A stretch of DNA of 64,000 nucleotides from NCBI RefSeq assembly GCF_018224955.1, contig NZ_JAGTUU010000005.1, positions 363,951 to 427,950 on the forward strand, written 5' to 3'. The position numbers and the translations under genes were made by a program. Positions 29,499-38,830 of this stretch are shown piece after piece. How positions within the stretch are numbered: the stretch's first letter is position 1; the number at the start of each line of letters is the position of its first letter. The stretch is from Thetidibacter halocola (lineage in GTDB: Bacteria; Pseudomonadota; Alphaproteobacteria; Rhodobacterales; Rhodobacteraceae). The notes under the pieces were generated by a model, which saw only the letters and a program-made list of their open reading frames with translations, made no database searches and was not told the origin of the DNA.

Positions 29499-31034
29499 AT
29501 GACACCCACCGCCAGCGCAGACGCGCTGATCGCCGAACGCGCCACGGAATTTTCTGACTGGTGCGCACTGATCTTTGAATTCGCCGAACCGGCATGGCGC
29601 GAATACCGCTCGGCCGAGTGGTATGTCGCCTGCCTGCGGGCCGAGGGGTTCACCGTCGAGGAGGGCAGCGCGGGGATGCCCACCGCCTTTTGCGCGGAAT
29701 GGCGAAACGGCGACGGGCCGATGGTGGGTATGTATGCCGAATACGACGCCGTTCCCGGTAATTGCCAGGCCGCCCGCCCGGAACGCGCCCCGCGCGACGG
29801 CCTGCCTTTTGGCGCGGCGGGCCATACCGATCCGCATTCCGCGCTGGGGATCGGGTCTCTGGCCGGTCTGCTGGCGACGAAGCACGCGATGCAGGCACAC
29901 GGCATCCCCGGCGGGTTGAGATTTACGGGCGAGCCCGCCGAAAAGGTGCGTGGATCCAAGCCCTTGCACGCAGCGGCGGGCTATTACGACGGGCTGGCGG
30001 GAATCCTGTCCTTTCACCCGTTCTACATGCTGCCGCTGTGCAACACAGTGCGCTGGGACACGCAATGCGGCGCGGCGTATTCCTTTGTCTACCGGTTCCG
30101 CTGTGACGCGCCACAGTTGTGGGGAACGGGCGATGGCGCGCCGATCCCGCAAAGCCATTCCGACGTGCGCGCGCCGGGCGCCAACGACGCGCTGATGCTG
30201 ATGCTGTCGCAAGGGCGGATGCTGCGCGACTCGATGCTGCCGCATCGTGGAGGCTGGTCTGTCTCCGAGGCGATCCTCGCCACCGGGCAGGCCACCGCCG
30301 ACAATCTGCCCGCGCTGGCTGCCGACCTGCAATACATGATCCGCATCCCCGACATCCCCATGGCCGAGGCGATCACCGCCCGGCTCGACGCCATCGCCGA
30401 CAGCGCCGCCGCGCTGGCCGGGTGCACGGTGGAAAAGGTCTGGGTCAGCCGCTCGCGCCCCGGCCTGACCAATCACGTCATGGCCGGGATTGTCTGGGAC
30501 GCCTTGCAGGAGGCCGGGCCTCCCGCCTGGACCGACGAGGCGCTGGCGCTGGCCCGGCAGGTGCAACAGGCCTGCGGCCGGCCGCCAGAGGACAACCCGC
30601 TCATCCCCGAATGCACCGCCCTCATCGCGCCGCAAGAGGCCGAGGCGCACCTGCGCCGCGATCTGCCGCCCAGCCAGACGAACAGCACCTCGGACGATTA
30701 CACCGACATGAGCTGGCACGCGCCTACCGCGCGGTTCTACGTTGCAAGGCCGGCGCTGCGCGGCGGACCCTATCCGCCCTGGGCGATGAACGCGCTGGGC
30801 GGCATGCGCCCGCTGATCGACCCGACCGTGAACTGCGCCGCGCGCGTCCTTGCCCGCAGTGCGCTGCGCCTGCTGACCGATGCCGCGGCCCGCCGCGCCG
30901 CGTGGCAGGAATTCGAGTGCCGCCGCGATGTCGCACCGATCCCGCCCCTGGCCGACTACCCGCCGCCCATCGCCCTGCCATGGCCGGAATACGTCGAAAC
31001 CCGGCGCGGTCGCGGCTGGCACATCCCGTTCTGA
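29499..31034 (+). CDS. M20-family amidohydrolase-like protein with altered metal motif
   Basis: The 511-residue protein has the M20 peptidase / aminobenzoyl-glutamate utilisation B layout: MVGMYAEYDAVPG near residue 70, a dimerisation domain in the middle and C-terminal catalytic elements (SWHAPTARFYVA). The usual HACGHDxH metal motif is replaced by AAGHTDPH, and the usual PAEE/GEE pair by PAEK, so metal coordination or catalysis may differ. GGAGGG precedes the ATG at 29499. The reaction is unknown; amide or peptide hydrolysis is expected from the fold. Confidence 0.8.
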   Translation: MTPTASADALIAERATEFSDWCALIFEFAEPAWREYRSAEWYVACLRAEGFTVEEGSAGMPTAFCAEWRNGDGPMVGMYAEYDAVPGNCQAARPERAPRDGLPFGAAGHTDPHSALGIGSLAGLLATKHAMQAHGIPGGLRFTGEPAEKVRGSKPLHAAAGYYDGLAGILSFHPFYMLPLCNTVRWDTQCGAAYSFVYRFRCDAPQLWGTGDGAPIPQSHSDVRAPGANDALMLMLSQGRMLRDSMLPHRGGWSVSEAILATGQATADNLPALAADLQYMIRIPDIPMAEAITARLDAIADSAAALAGCTVEKVWVSRSRPGLTNHVMAGIVWDALQEAGPPAWTDEALALARQVQQACGRPPEDNPLIPECTALIAPQEAEAHLRRDLPPSQTNSTSDDYTDMSWHAPTARFYVARPALRGGPYPPWAMNALGGMRPLIDPTVNCAARVLARSALRLLTDAAARRAAWQEFECRRDVAPIPPLADYPPPIALPWPEYVETRRGRGWHIPF

Positions 31035-31105
31035 GGCACATTTGCACCGCATGTCGTGGCGCAAAATCACCACTACCCAAATTATGGGCGCTCCCCTATA
31101 GTGCC

Positions 31106-31114
31106 TGTGGATAA
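31106..31114. promoter_or_regulatory. Perfect DnaA-box match upstream of nrdR
   Basis: TGTGGATAA, the complement of consensus TTATCCACA, lies 62 nt before the nrdR start, just after a TATAGT that could be a -10 element. DnaA control of ribonucleotide reductase genes is known in other bacteria; a DnaA link to nrdR here is inference from one site. Confidence 0.45.
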
Positions 31115-31176
31115 GTGGGGACAAACCCCGCAATCAGGCAAGTCAGAGCAGAAAACGAACGAGGGGGACGGCCGGA

Positions 31177-31644
31177 ATGCGCTGCCCGTTTTGCGGAAAT
31201 ATCGACACGCAGGTCAAGGATTCCCGGCCCGCGGAGGACCATGTCTCGATCCGGAGGCGGCGCTTCTGCCCGGCCTGCGGCGGGCGCTTCACCACCTATG
31301 AACGCGTGCAGTTGCGTGACCTCGTGGTGATCAAGACCAGCGGCCGGCGCGAAGATTTCGACCGGGACAAGCTGGAACGCTCGATCCGGATCGCGCTGCA
31401 AAAGCGGCCCATCGAGCCCGAGCGCATCGACCAGATGATCTCCGGCATCGTCCGGCGGCTGGAATCGATGGGCGAGACCGACATCCCCTCGAAGACGATC
31501 GGCGAGATCGTGATGGAGACGCTGGCCCGGATCGACACCGTTGCCTACGTCCGTTTTGCCAGCGTCTACAAGAACTTCCAGGCCGCAGACGACTTCGACA
31601 AGTTCGTCAGCGAGTTGCGTCCGCAGGGCCCGGAGCAGAAGTGA
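31177..31644 (+). CDS. nrdR: Transcriptional repressor NrdR
   Basis: Nucleotide-sensing repressor of ribonucleotide reductase genes. The 155-residue protein has an N-terminal zinc ribbon (Cys3, Cys6, Cys31, Cys34) for DNA binding and an ATP-cone domain from about residue 46 ([20 protein letters not shown]). Length is standard. Its last four bases overlap the ribD GTG start. Confidence 0.97.
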   Translation: MRCPFCGNIDTQVKDSRPAEDHVSIRRRRFCPACGGRFTTYERVQLRDLVVIKTSGRREDFDRDKLERSIRIALQKRPIEPERIDQMISGIVRRLESMGETDIPSKTIGEIVMETLARIDTVAYVRFASVYKNFQAADDFDKFVSELRPQGPEQK

Positions 31645-32735
31645 CCGAGACGGATCGGCGGCACATGGCCCATGCGCTTGCGCTGGGCCGGCGCGGGATG
31701 GGGCATGTCTGGCCCAATCCCGCGGTGGGTTGCGTGATCGTATCCAGGGGACGAATCGTCGGGCGCGGCTGGACGCAACCCGGCGGGCGCCCCCATGCCG
31801 AGACAGAGGCGCTGGCCCAGGCCGGCACCGCCGCGCGTAACGCCACTGCCTATGTCACGCTGGAACCCTGCGCCCATCACGGCAAGACCCCACCCTGCGC
31901 CGAGGCGCTGATCGCGGCGGGCGTGGCCCGCGTCGTGGCGCCGCTCGAGGACAGCGATCCGCGCGTCGCGGGGCAGGGCTTTGCCCTGCTGCGCGCGGCT
32001 GGGGTCGAGGTGACGAACGGCGTGATGGCGGCCGAGGCGCAGGCCGATCACGCCGGGTTCTTCCTGCGGGTCGAGCAGGGGCGACCCTTCGTGACGCTGA
32101 AGCTGGCTTTGAGCCTCGATGGTCGGATCGCGACGGCCAGCGGCGAAAGCCGCTGGATCACCGGGCCCGAGGCGCGGCGCGTCGTGCATGGGCTGCGGGC
32201 CCGGCACGATGCGGTGATGGTTGGCGGCGGCACGGCGCGCGCCGACGACCCGGCGCTGACGGTGCGCGGCTTCGGTACGGTCTCTCAGCCGGTGCGTGTC
32301 GTCGTCTCTCGCCTTCTGGACCTGCCACTGATGGGCCAGCTGGCCCGCACGGCACAAGAGGTGCCGGTCTGGATCTGCCATGGTCCGGACGTGTCCACCG
32401 AGTTGAGGGACGCCTGGCAAGGGCTTGGTGCAAGGCTGTTTTCCTGTGCACTGGCGGGTGGTCGCCTGGCCCCTCAATCGGTGCTGCACGCCCTTGGCGA
32501 GGCAGGTCTGACACGGGTGCTCTGCGAGGGTGGCGGGCAGTTGGCCGCATCCCTTCTGGCAGAGGACCTGGTGGACGAATTGCAGGTCTTCTCCGCCGGT
32601 GTCGTCCTGGGGGCCGAAGGCGTCCCGGGCATAGGGGCGCTGGGTATAGGCGCGCTGTCGGAGGCGCCTCGCCTGGCGCTGGCCGAGCAGCGGGGCGTCG
32701 GGAATGACATGTATTCCATTTGGCGCAGAAACTGA
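31641..32735 (+). CDS. ribD: Bifunctional pyrimidine deaminase/reductase RibD
   Basis: Second and third steps of riboflavin synthesis. The 364-residue protein has the deaminase domain with zinc site PHAETEAL and [15 protein letters not shown] (residues 50-90) and the reductase domain from about residue 145 ([36 protein letters not shown]). GTG start overlaps nrdR (GTGA), so the pair is co-transcribed. Convergent with the capsule gene kpsC. Confidence 0.96.
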   Translation: MTETDRRHMAHALALGRRGMGHVWPNPAVGCVIVSRGRIVGRGWTQPGGRPHAETEALAQAGTAARNATAYVTLEPCAHHGKTPPCAEALIAAGVARVVAPLEDSDPRVAGQGFALLRAAGVEVTNGVMAAEAQADHAGFFLRVEQGRPFVTLKLALSLDGRIATASGESRWITGPEARRVVHGLRARHDAVMVGGGTARADDPALTVRGFGTVSQPVRVVVSRLLDLPLMGQLARTAQEVPVWICHGPDVSTELRDAWQGLGARLFSCALAGGRLAPQSVLHALGEAGLTRVLCEGGGQLAASLLAEDLVDELQVFSAGVVLGAEGVPGIGALGIGALSEAPRLALAEQRGVGNDMYSIWRRN

Positions 32736-32775
32736 ATTATTTCAGCGCCCTGTGGGCATAACATGAGGCCGGATC

Positions 32776-34806
32776 TCAGCGCCAGAGATGCGTGTGGGAC
32801 GACAGCAACCCCTGCATCTTGGCCAGTGCCCGGATCGCTGGCCCCGACCTTGGAACCGCTCCGCTTTCAAGGCGGTCAAGGATGACCTCGACCGGGCAGG
32901 GCTGGCCCGTGACCGGATCGCGATAGCGCGGATAGGCGATCAGCGTGGCATGAACCAGCGCGGCAAGACTGGGTCTGGGCCCGGACAGGCGGCGCGCGGG
33001 CACGACTCCCAGGTCGCGCGTCAGTCCCCAGCCAGCATAGAACGGCACGCCCAGCGTTGTCACGCGCAGACCCCGCAACAGCCCTTCAAACCCGGTCAGA
33101 GAGGTTATCGTCCAAATTTCAGAGACTTGTGACAAGAGCGGCGCGATTGGCGCGTGGTTCAGAACAAGGTCGGCCCACAGTTCTGTCCGGTCGACGTGCC
33201 CCTCGCGCAGGCCCGCCTCGACATCGGGATGGGGCTTGTAGAGGATCACCGCCTTGGGGTTCTCGGCCCGCGCACGCGCCAGAAGATCGGCATTGCGGCG
33301 CAGCTCGGGGCTGCCGCGCAGGATCGAAGCGTCGTCCTCGACCTGTCCGGGCACAAGGATGCGGTGACCCTTGGGCAAATCGGGTAAATCGCCGGTAATG
33401 TTGTATTTGGACAATTCCAGGCGGATTATTCGGCTTATTAATGCCTCTGATCGTTCGATTTGATCGCGTCCGAGGCTACCGCCTTGGGCAATCATCTGCT
33501 CCAGTCGAGAGGGGCGAGAGGGATCGTAATAGATGCCGAGATCGTCGAGGACCAGCGACATGGGCGGCACCAGCGCGGCGCCCAACCCGCGCGACCGCAG
33601 GAATCCGTCCTCGACCCGCGCCGCCTTGTCATCCTGCGCCTTCGACGCCCAGGCCATGCGCCGGCGCCCGTCGCGCGCGGCGATGGCGCGGCTCCTGTCC
33701 ACATCGTCCTCGAAGCGCAGGCGCCTGACATGGCCGAAAAATCCCTGGAGGTGCGGTCTTTTCCACAGGCGCATGCCCGAGGCGACCCAGCCCGCCCGAT
33801 CCTCGCGCCAGGCGCGCGCGCCGGCCTCCAGCGCCGCCAGAACGTCTTCCAGCTGGCACAGGCGATCGCGGAACGGGTCATACCAGACTGGGTAGAGGAT
33901 CATCGCTGCGGCGAAGATCTGTGCGCGGGTCAGGCTGCGCTGCCGACGTTGCACCGGGTCCTGATCCTCTGTCAGGCCCCAGCCCGCATAGAAGGGCGTG
34001 CCGAAGACGCGCGGGCGATGCCCGGCAAGGATCGCCTCGAACCCCATCTGGGACGAGACGGTATAGACCGCGACCGCCCCCTCGAGCAGTGTCCAGGGCG
34101 ATTGCGGCCCGTCATGGATTGTCACCGGGCCTTGCGCGTCGCTGTCGCGGTAATGGCCCGGGCGGTGCCCGGCCGTGGTTTCCGGGTGCGTTTTCAGTAG
34201 GATGCGTTTGCCCGGATGTTCAGCGCGGGCGTAATACAGCATCTCGAGAAACCGCGCGCGATCGGCACCGCAGGCCAGCGTCGAGGCATCTCCGTCTGTC
34301 TGGTCGACGACCAGCACATAGCCCGGTTCGGGCGGGGGCAGGTCGGTCCGGGTGGCGGAGTATTTCGACAAATGCGCCGCCTGCATCCGCGCCATGGCGG
34401 CGCGTGCCCTTGCCAGCAAGGCGGAATCGTCCAGCGGATGCGTCGCCAGCAGCGTCTCCAGGTCGGATGGCTGTCGGGCGTCGAAATGCATGCCGGAGCG
34501 GTCGATCAGCAGCCCCAAGGGCGGTTCACCCTCGCGTCCCGGATGCAGCGACCGCAGAAAGGCATCCTCGATCCGGACCAGCGGCGCACCATGCCGCGCG
34601 GCCACGGCCTCGCCCCGCCGGGCACGGGGCGACTGGCCCCAGACACCAATATGGTCACCCGGCCCCGGGCGGCCCAGTGCCACCTGCCAGCCGGACAGAG
34701 CCAGGATGCGCCGGATGCGCCGCTGCCACAGGAAACCGCCGGTATAGACAAGAAGACGCCGGGGGTCGTTGCCCCCGGCGCTGCCCTGTCCCTCGTTGTC
34801 TTGCAA
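32776..34806 (-). CDS. kpsC: Capsule polysaccharide Kdo transferase, KpsC-type
   Basis: Builds the poly-Kdo linker on lipid for group 2-like capsules. The 676-residue protein consists of two similar halves (about 15-330 and 350-676), each with SKYxxT, VLVVDQTDGDAS / ILVPGQVEDDAS, KTHPE / KPHPD and GFEAIL / GFEGLL plus FYAGWGLT motifs, matching dual beta-Kdo transferase modules. Start is TTG with GGGGGAT upstream; no nearer ATG. It lies 4 nt after the export lipoprotein gene. Confidence 0.9.
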   Translation of the reverse strand: MQDNEGQGSAGGNDPRRLLVYTGGFLWQRRIRRILALSGWQVALGRPGPGDHIGVWGQSPRARRGEAVAARHGAPLVRIEDAFLRSLHPGREGEPPLGLLIDRSGMHFDARQPSDLETLLATHPLDDSALLARARAAMARMQAAHLSKYSATRTDLPPPEPGYVLVVDQTDGDASTLACGADRARFLEMLYYARAEHPGKRILLKTHPETTAGHRPGHYRDSDAQGPVTIHDGPQSPWTLLEGAVAVYTVSSQMGFEAILAGHRPRVFGTPFYAGWGLTEDQDPVQRRQRSLTRAQIFAAAMILYPVWYDPFRDRLCQLEDVLAALEAGARAWREDRAGWVASGMRLWKRPHLQGFFGHVRRLRFEDDVDRSRAIAARDGRRRMAWASKAQDDKAARVEDGFLRSRGLGAALVPPMSLVLDDLGIYYDPSRPSRLEQMIAQGGSLGRDQIERSEALISRIIRLELSKYNITGDLPDLPKGHRILVPGQVEDDASILRGSPELRRNADLLARARAENPKAVILYKPHPDVEAGLREGHVDRTELWADLVLNHAPIAPLLSQVSEIWTITSLTGFEGLLRGLRVTTLGVPFYAGWGLTRDLGVVPARRLSGPRPSLAALVHATLIAYPRYRDPVTGQPCPVEVILDRLESGAVPRSGPAIRALAKMQGLLSSHTHLWR

Positions 34807-34810
34807 GGGC

Positions 34811-35965
34811 TTATCCCCCGCCGGCCACGCCCAGGGTGGTCGCTGCGGTGTCCACCGTGCCGACAGCCGCCAGAGAGCCTGTCAGCGCGGCGATGGTCTT
34901 GTTCCATTGGGTGAAGGGCGCCTCGGTCACATACAGCGTGTCGTCGTCGCGGATTACGAAATCCCGCGCCAGGAACATTCCGTTGGGTTGCGTCAGGTCC
35001 AGCACGTAGACCACGCGCTGTGCCCCGATCAGGTCGTTGCGGCCCAGGACCTGGTTGGCGATCTCGGCCGGTTCGTTGCGGAACACGAACACGCCGGTGG
35101 GGTCGGCCGCGGTCGCCAGCAGGCCGCCGACCTGGGCGATCGCCTCTATCGCGCTCAGCGTCTGGCTTTCGAAGGGCACGCGGGCCTGGGTGCCGGTGGC
35201 GCCCAGGGCTGTGAAGGCGCGGGTGTCCTCCTCGACCAGGATACGGTCTCCGCCGCGCAGGGCGATGTCATAGCCGGGGTTGCGGTAGAGATCCTGGAAC
35301 CAGATCGTCTCGGCCTGGGCGCCGCGCATCACCTTGACCTGCGCGATTTCCGGCTGGATCGTGATGCCACCGGCGCGCGCCAGCATGGCTGACAGCGTGC
35401 GGGTGGGCCGCTCGATCGCGTAGACGCCCTGTCCGCCGATCGAGCCGATCAGGCTGACGGTCGATCCGTCTCCGGCAAGGCGGCGCACCTGTACCTGTGG
35501 GTCCGGTGTCTGGTCCTTGAGCTTTTCGGTGATGATCTGGCGCACCCGTTCGGGCGTGTTGCCAGAGGCTTTCAATCGACCCGCGTAGGGCACGAAGATA
35601 AAGCCCGCGCCATCCACCTGTACCTCTTCCAGCAGGGTCGAGTTGCTGGTCTCTCCGGACAGAAGTCCGTCATCGACGTTTTCCCAGATTGTCAGGCCCA
35701 GCGTATCGCCCGGCTGGATCGTGTCAGAGCCCAGCACGCCGGCATTGCGAAAGCTTTCGGAAAAGCCCAGCGCGGGAACCACGGCCGTGGCGCGCGTGAC
35801 GCGGTCATTGACGGCGACGATGAAGGCATCGCCCTCTTTCTGGACGGAGCCGGCGAAGATCTCGCGCTTGTTGGGACCAACGCGCGGCAGGCCGCAGGAT
35901 GCCACAAGGGACACCGCGACCAGAAGGGCGCATCCGCGCACCCACCGGGAGGGGGAGTGTTTCAC
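34811..35965 (-). CDS. Polysaccharide export lipoprotein (Wza/KpsD-like)
   Basis: Outer-membrane polysaccharide export component, 384 residues. It has a lipoprotein signal with lipobox LVASC (Cys24), the Poly_export domain (IQPGDTLGLTIWENVD near residue 85) and SLBB-type repeats (VSLIGSIGGQGVYAIERPTRTLSAMLARAGGI-type region and GATGTQARVPF). Start is GTG with GAGGAGA before it. It lies between kpsS and kpsC in a leftward order; kpsM, kpsT and kpsE are not in the window. Confidence 0.88.
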   Translation of the reverse strand: MKHSPSRWVRGCALLVAVSLVASCGLPRVGPNKREIFAGSVQKEGDAFIVAVNDRVTRATAVVPALGFSESFRNAGVLGSDTIQPGDTLGLTIWENVDDGLLSGETSNSTLLEEVQVDGAGFIFVPYAGRLKASGNTPERVRQIITEKLKDQTPDPQVQVRRLAGDGSTVSLIGSIGGQGVYAIERPTRTLSAMLARAGGITIQPEIAQVKVMRGAQAETIWFQDLYRNPGYDIALRGGDRILVEEDTRAFTALGATGTQARVPFESQTLSAIEAIAQVGGLLATAADPTGVFVFRNEPAEIANQVLGRNDLIGAQRVVYVLDLTQPNGMFLARDFVIRDDDTLYVTEAPFTQWNKTIAALTGSLAAVGTVDTAATTLGVAGGG

Positions 35966-36002
35966 TGCTCGGTCTCCTCGACCTGTATTTTCTGCCTCGG
36001 TC

Positions 36003-36011
36003 TTTTTTTTT
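36003..36011. repeat. Nine-base T/A homopolymer before the export lipoprotein gene
   Basis: A run of nine T (plus strand), unusual in this GC-rich sequence, in the 86-nt gap between kpsS and the export lipoprotein gene, about 40 nt upstream of the latter's GTG. Could vary in length and affect expression; no proof of that in one sequence. Confidence 0.4.
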
Positions 36012-36051
36012 AAAGGCTACTTTGGACCGGGCGAAAAATCCAGTCGGGGGC

Positions 36052-37344
36052 CTAATGCACCACGCGCAACTGTTGCCGCGGGGCCGCGGTGCCGCGCAGC
36101 AGCGCGTCATAGGGATCATCGGGCGACAGCATCATGTCGACCACGTGGCGCAGCAATTGCCGCCTTCCGCGGGTGGAATAGAAACCGCCCGGCAACTGCG
36201 AGGTTTCCAGAAGGTAGCGGCGATAGTCCTTGTAGGCGCGCATGTCGGGGCGGACCGGCTGGGCAAAGAACTCGGGCAGCGGCTGGGTCGAGACGAATTC
36301 CGGCTTGGCATAGACCGCGTCGCCGAAGACCTTGAGAGGGATGCCCCGCCACAGCACCTGCTGCGCCGAGGTGGAATTCACCGTGACCGCGCTGCGCGCA
36401 TCGTTGAGCAACTGCGCCAGCTTGCCGCCGCGCAGGTAATGCACACGGGTCTCGACGCCTTGGGCGCGCGCCGCCTCGCGGATGGCGCGGCGCATGTTGA
36501 CGCGGCCATCCTCCAGCGGATGCGCCTTGAACACCAGGTGATGGTGACCCGGCGCGCCCCGGGCAAACCCCTCGATCACCATGGCGATGAACTCGGGCAT
36601 GGTCTTGAACGGCGAATGCTTGCGAAAGCTCGAGTCATGTTCGAGCTGCATCAGCGCCAGGTGATAGGGGAACCCGCCCAACCGGATCCGCCGGGTCGAG
36701 ATCACGCGGTCGGCCCAGCCGAAGGGCATCAGCAGCAGGCGCTTCAGATACAGCTGGAATTCCTGGAACACCGTCAGGTCGCGATGCGGGCGGAAGTTCC
36801 GGAAGGCGCGGTTTTGCGCCATGACGAACCAGTGATACAGCGCACCGTAAAAGATGTGCTGGCGCATGTCGCCCCAAGAGGCCGGCGGCATGGGCGATTC
36901 CAGGTCGGAGAGTTCCAGCGCGCGGCGCATCTCGGTCACGCTCATCCGCATCAGGCGGGAATGGCCGTTCGATCCGTCCCGTTCATACGTCACCCAGTAG
37001 GGGCGCATGTAGCCTTCCTCGAAGACATGTACCGTCATGCCGCGCCTGCGCGCCTCCTCGACGGCCTCGGCATGGATGGGGCGCACGTCACCATACAGGA
37101 CGATGTCGGTCACACCCTTGTCCGTCACGACGTCGACGAAGGTTTCGCGCCAGTCCTCGATCCGGCCCCGAAACGGGATGAACGAGGCGCGGTCAAACCA
37201 GAACGCCCGGTCGCCCGCGTTGAAGCCGACGCGCCAGACCTGGGCCCCGGTGCGGCGCAGCATCACCCCGAGCCGGTGAAAGAACGGCCCGTGCGGTCCC
37301 TGAAGGAACAGAAAGACCCTGTCTTGTCCGGTTGCCTTGGTCAT
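36052..37344 (-). CDS. kpsS: Capsule polysaccharide Kdo transferase, KpsS-type
   Basis: Adds the first Kdo to phosphatidylglycerol in capsule linker assembly and works with KpsC. The 430-residue protein starts RVFLFLQGPHGPFFHRLG and carries VFEEGYMRPYWVTYE, KAHPLEDGR and VNSTSAQQVLWRGIPL, all typical of KpsS. First gene of the leftward kpsS, export lipoprotein, kpsC block. It is divergent from ribE with 90 nt between. Confidence 0.9.
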   Translation of the reverse strand: MTKATGQDRVFLFLQGPHGPFFHRLGVMLRRTGAQVWRVGFNAGDRAFWFDRASFIPFRGRIEDWRETFVDVVTDKGVTDIVLYGDVRPIHAEAVEEARRRGMTVHVFEEGYMRPYWVTYERDGSNGHSRLMRMSVTEMRRALELSDLESPMPPASWGDMRQHIFYGALYHWFVMAQNRAFRNFRPHRDLTVFQEFQLYLKRLLLMPFGWADRVISTRRIRLGGFPYHLALMQLEHDSSFRKHSPFKTMPEFIAMVIEGFARGAPGHHHLVFKAHPLEDGRVNMRRAIREAARAQGVETRVHYLRGGKLAQLLNDARSAVTVNSTSAQQVLWRGIPLKVFGDAVYAKPEFVSTQPLPEFFAQPVRPDMRAYKDYRRYLLETSQLPGGFYSTRGRRQLLRHVVDMMLSPDDPYDALLRGTAAPRQQLRVVH

Positions 37345-37434
37345 GTCGCCGTTTTATGTGCTGTGGCTGAGGAAATCCTTACCGCGTCAGCGGGGCGAAA
37401 ATAAGGCTCTACGGGAGCCGCAAGGGGGGAGTGG

Positions 37435-38022
37435 ATGTTCACCGGCATCGTGACGGACATGGGCGAGGTCATCGACCTGGAGCGGCGCGGCGACCTGCGT
37501 GCCCGCATCGGCACGCATTACGACACGTCCGGCATCGAGATCGGCGCCTCGATCGCCTGCGACGGGGTCTGCCTGACGGTGGTCTCTCTGGGCCCTGACT
37601 GGTTCGGCGTGGAAATCAGCGCCGAGACGGTCTCGAAGACCAACCTCGACCTCTGGGCGCCGGGACGGCGGATCAACCTGGAACGCGCGTTGCGGGTTGG
37701 GGACGAGTTGGGTGGCCATATCGTCTCGGGCCACGTGGACGGAGTGGCGACCATCGTGGCGATGCGCGACGAGGGCGACAGCACCCGCGTCACCCTGCGC
37801 GCACCCGATCACTTGGCGCGCTACATCGCGTCCAAGGGCTCGGTCGCGCTGAACGGCACGTCACTGACCGTGAACGAGGTCGATGGCTGCGATTTCGGGA
37901 TAAATTTCATCCCTCATACCAAGGCGGTGACCACTTGGGGGCAGGCGCAGGTCGGAGACCGGGTGAATCTCGAGATCGACACGCTGGCGCGCTACGTCGC
38001 GCGGCTTCAGGACTGGGCCTGA
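37435..38022 (+). CDS. ribE: Riboflavin synthase alpha subunit
   Basis: Dismutates 6,7-dimethyl-8-ribityllumazine to riboflavin. The 195-residue protein has the MFTGIV start and two homologous barrels (each with IGxSIxxxGVCLTV / KGSVALNGTSLTVNEV). GGGGGGAG precedes the ATG. Its usual neighbour ribD is 4.7 kb upstream, separated by the capsule block. Confidence 0.95.
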   Translation: MFTGIVTDMGEVIDLERRGDLRARIGTHYDTSGIEIGASIACDGVCLTVVSLGPDWFGVEISAETVSKTNLDLWAPGRRINLERALRVGDELGGHIVSGHVDGVATIVAMRDEGDSTRVTLRAPDHLARYIASKGSVALNGTSLTVNEVDGCDFGINFIPHTKAVTTWGQAQVGDRVNLEIDTLARYVARLQDWA

Positions 38023-38050
38023 GCAGTCGCGCGCCGCCGGGGCGGACACG

Positions 38051-38692
38051 CTAGCGCAGTTCCAGGTTCCCGATGGCGGCGCGGATTACGCTGTCGGTGT
38101 CGTCGCTGTCGCCTGACACTGCAAGACCGATCAGCGCGCCCCTCTCGCCGCCGAAGGCGCGGGCATAGTCCGCGGCGAGGTCGACCGATTCATGATGCGC
38201 GCCAGTCCCGGCCTGCCGCAACGGGATGGTCACGCCCTGCCCGGCAGGGCCATAGGGCGAGCGGATGACCTGCCCGCGCCCGTGTTTGCCGCCCCACGCA
38301 TACTGGATGATCCGCACGTCCTTATTGCCGAGAAGGTTGCGGATGCCCGCCTTCCCCAGGCTTGGGGCGATGCGTTCCGGCACGAAGACGAAGTAGAGCG
38401 AAATGTTGCGGTCGTCCCCGCCCTTGCGCGACAGGTCCGTCGGCGGAACCGATTGATCGACGGTCCAGCTCCAGGAGGCACGGGAACTCGTCCAGTCCTG
38501 CGGCGCCACGCGGGTCCAGGCGATCGAGACCGAATCCTTCGAGACCATCCCGAGGCTGGACCCGAACCGGTAATCGTTGGAGTTGAACAGCGACAGACGC
38601 TGTTCCTGCCATCCCTTGGCAAAGCTGACCGAACCGGCCGGGGCGGGGGTCGCGAGCGTGGCGAGGATGGCGGGCAGGAGTGCAAGGCGCAT
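38051..38692 (-). CDS. DUF3047 domain-containing secreted protein
   Basis: The 213-residue protein has a signal peptide (MRLALLPAILATLATPAPA) and a DUF3047-type domain: SWSWTVDQSVPPTDLSRKGGDDRNISLYFVF and YAWGGKHGRGQVIRSPYG. ATG at 38692 has GGAGA before it; an upstream in-frame start gives no signal peptide at the N-terminus. Periplasmic; function unknown. Convergent with ribE. Confidence 0.82.
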   Translation of the reverse strand: MRLALLPAILATLATPAPAGSVSFAKGWQEQRLSLFNSNDYRFGSSLGMVSKDSVSIAWTRVAPQDWTSSRASWSWTVDQSVPPTDLSRKGGDDRNISLYFVFVPERIAPSLGKAGIRNLLGNKDVRIIQYAWGGKHGRGQVIRSPYGPAGQGVTIPLRQAGTGAHHESVDLAADYARAFGGERGALIGLAVSGDSDDTDSVIRAAIGNLELR

Positions 38693-38830
38693 CGTTCTCT
38701 CCGATCCGGTGTCGACGGAACGATACAGCAGCCCTGATTTGCGCACATCGCCGTTTCGCCGTTCTGACGCGATTGTCAGGCGCGCGTGAAGGCCAGCGCT
38801 GGAGCTTGGGGCAGCCGGTTGGCTGTCGCC

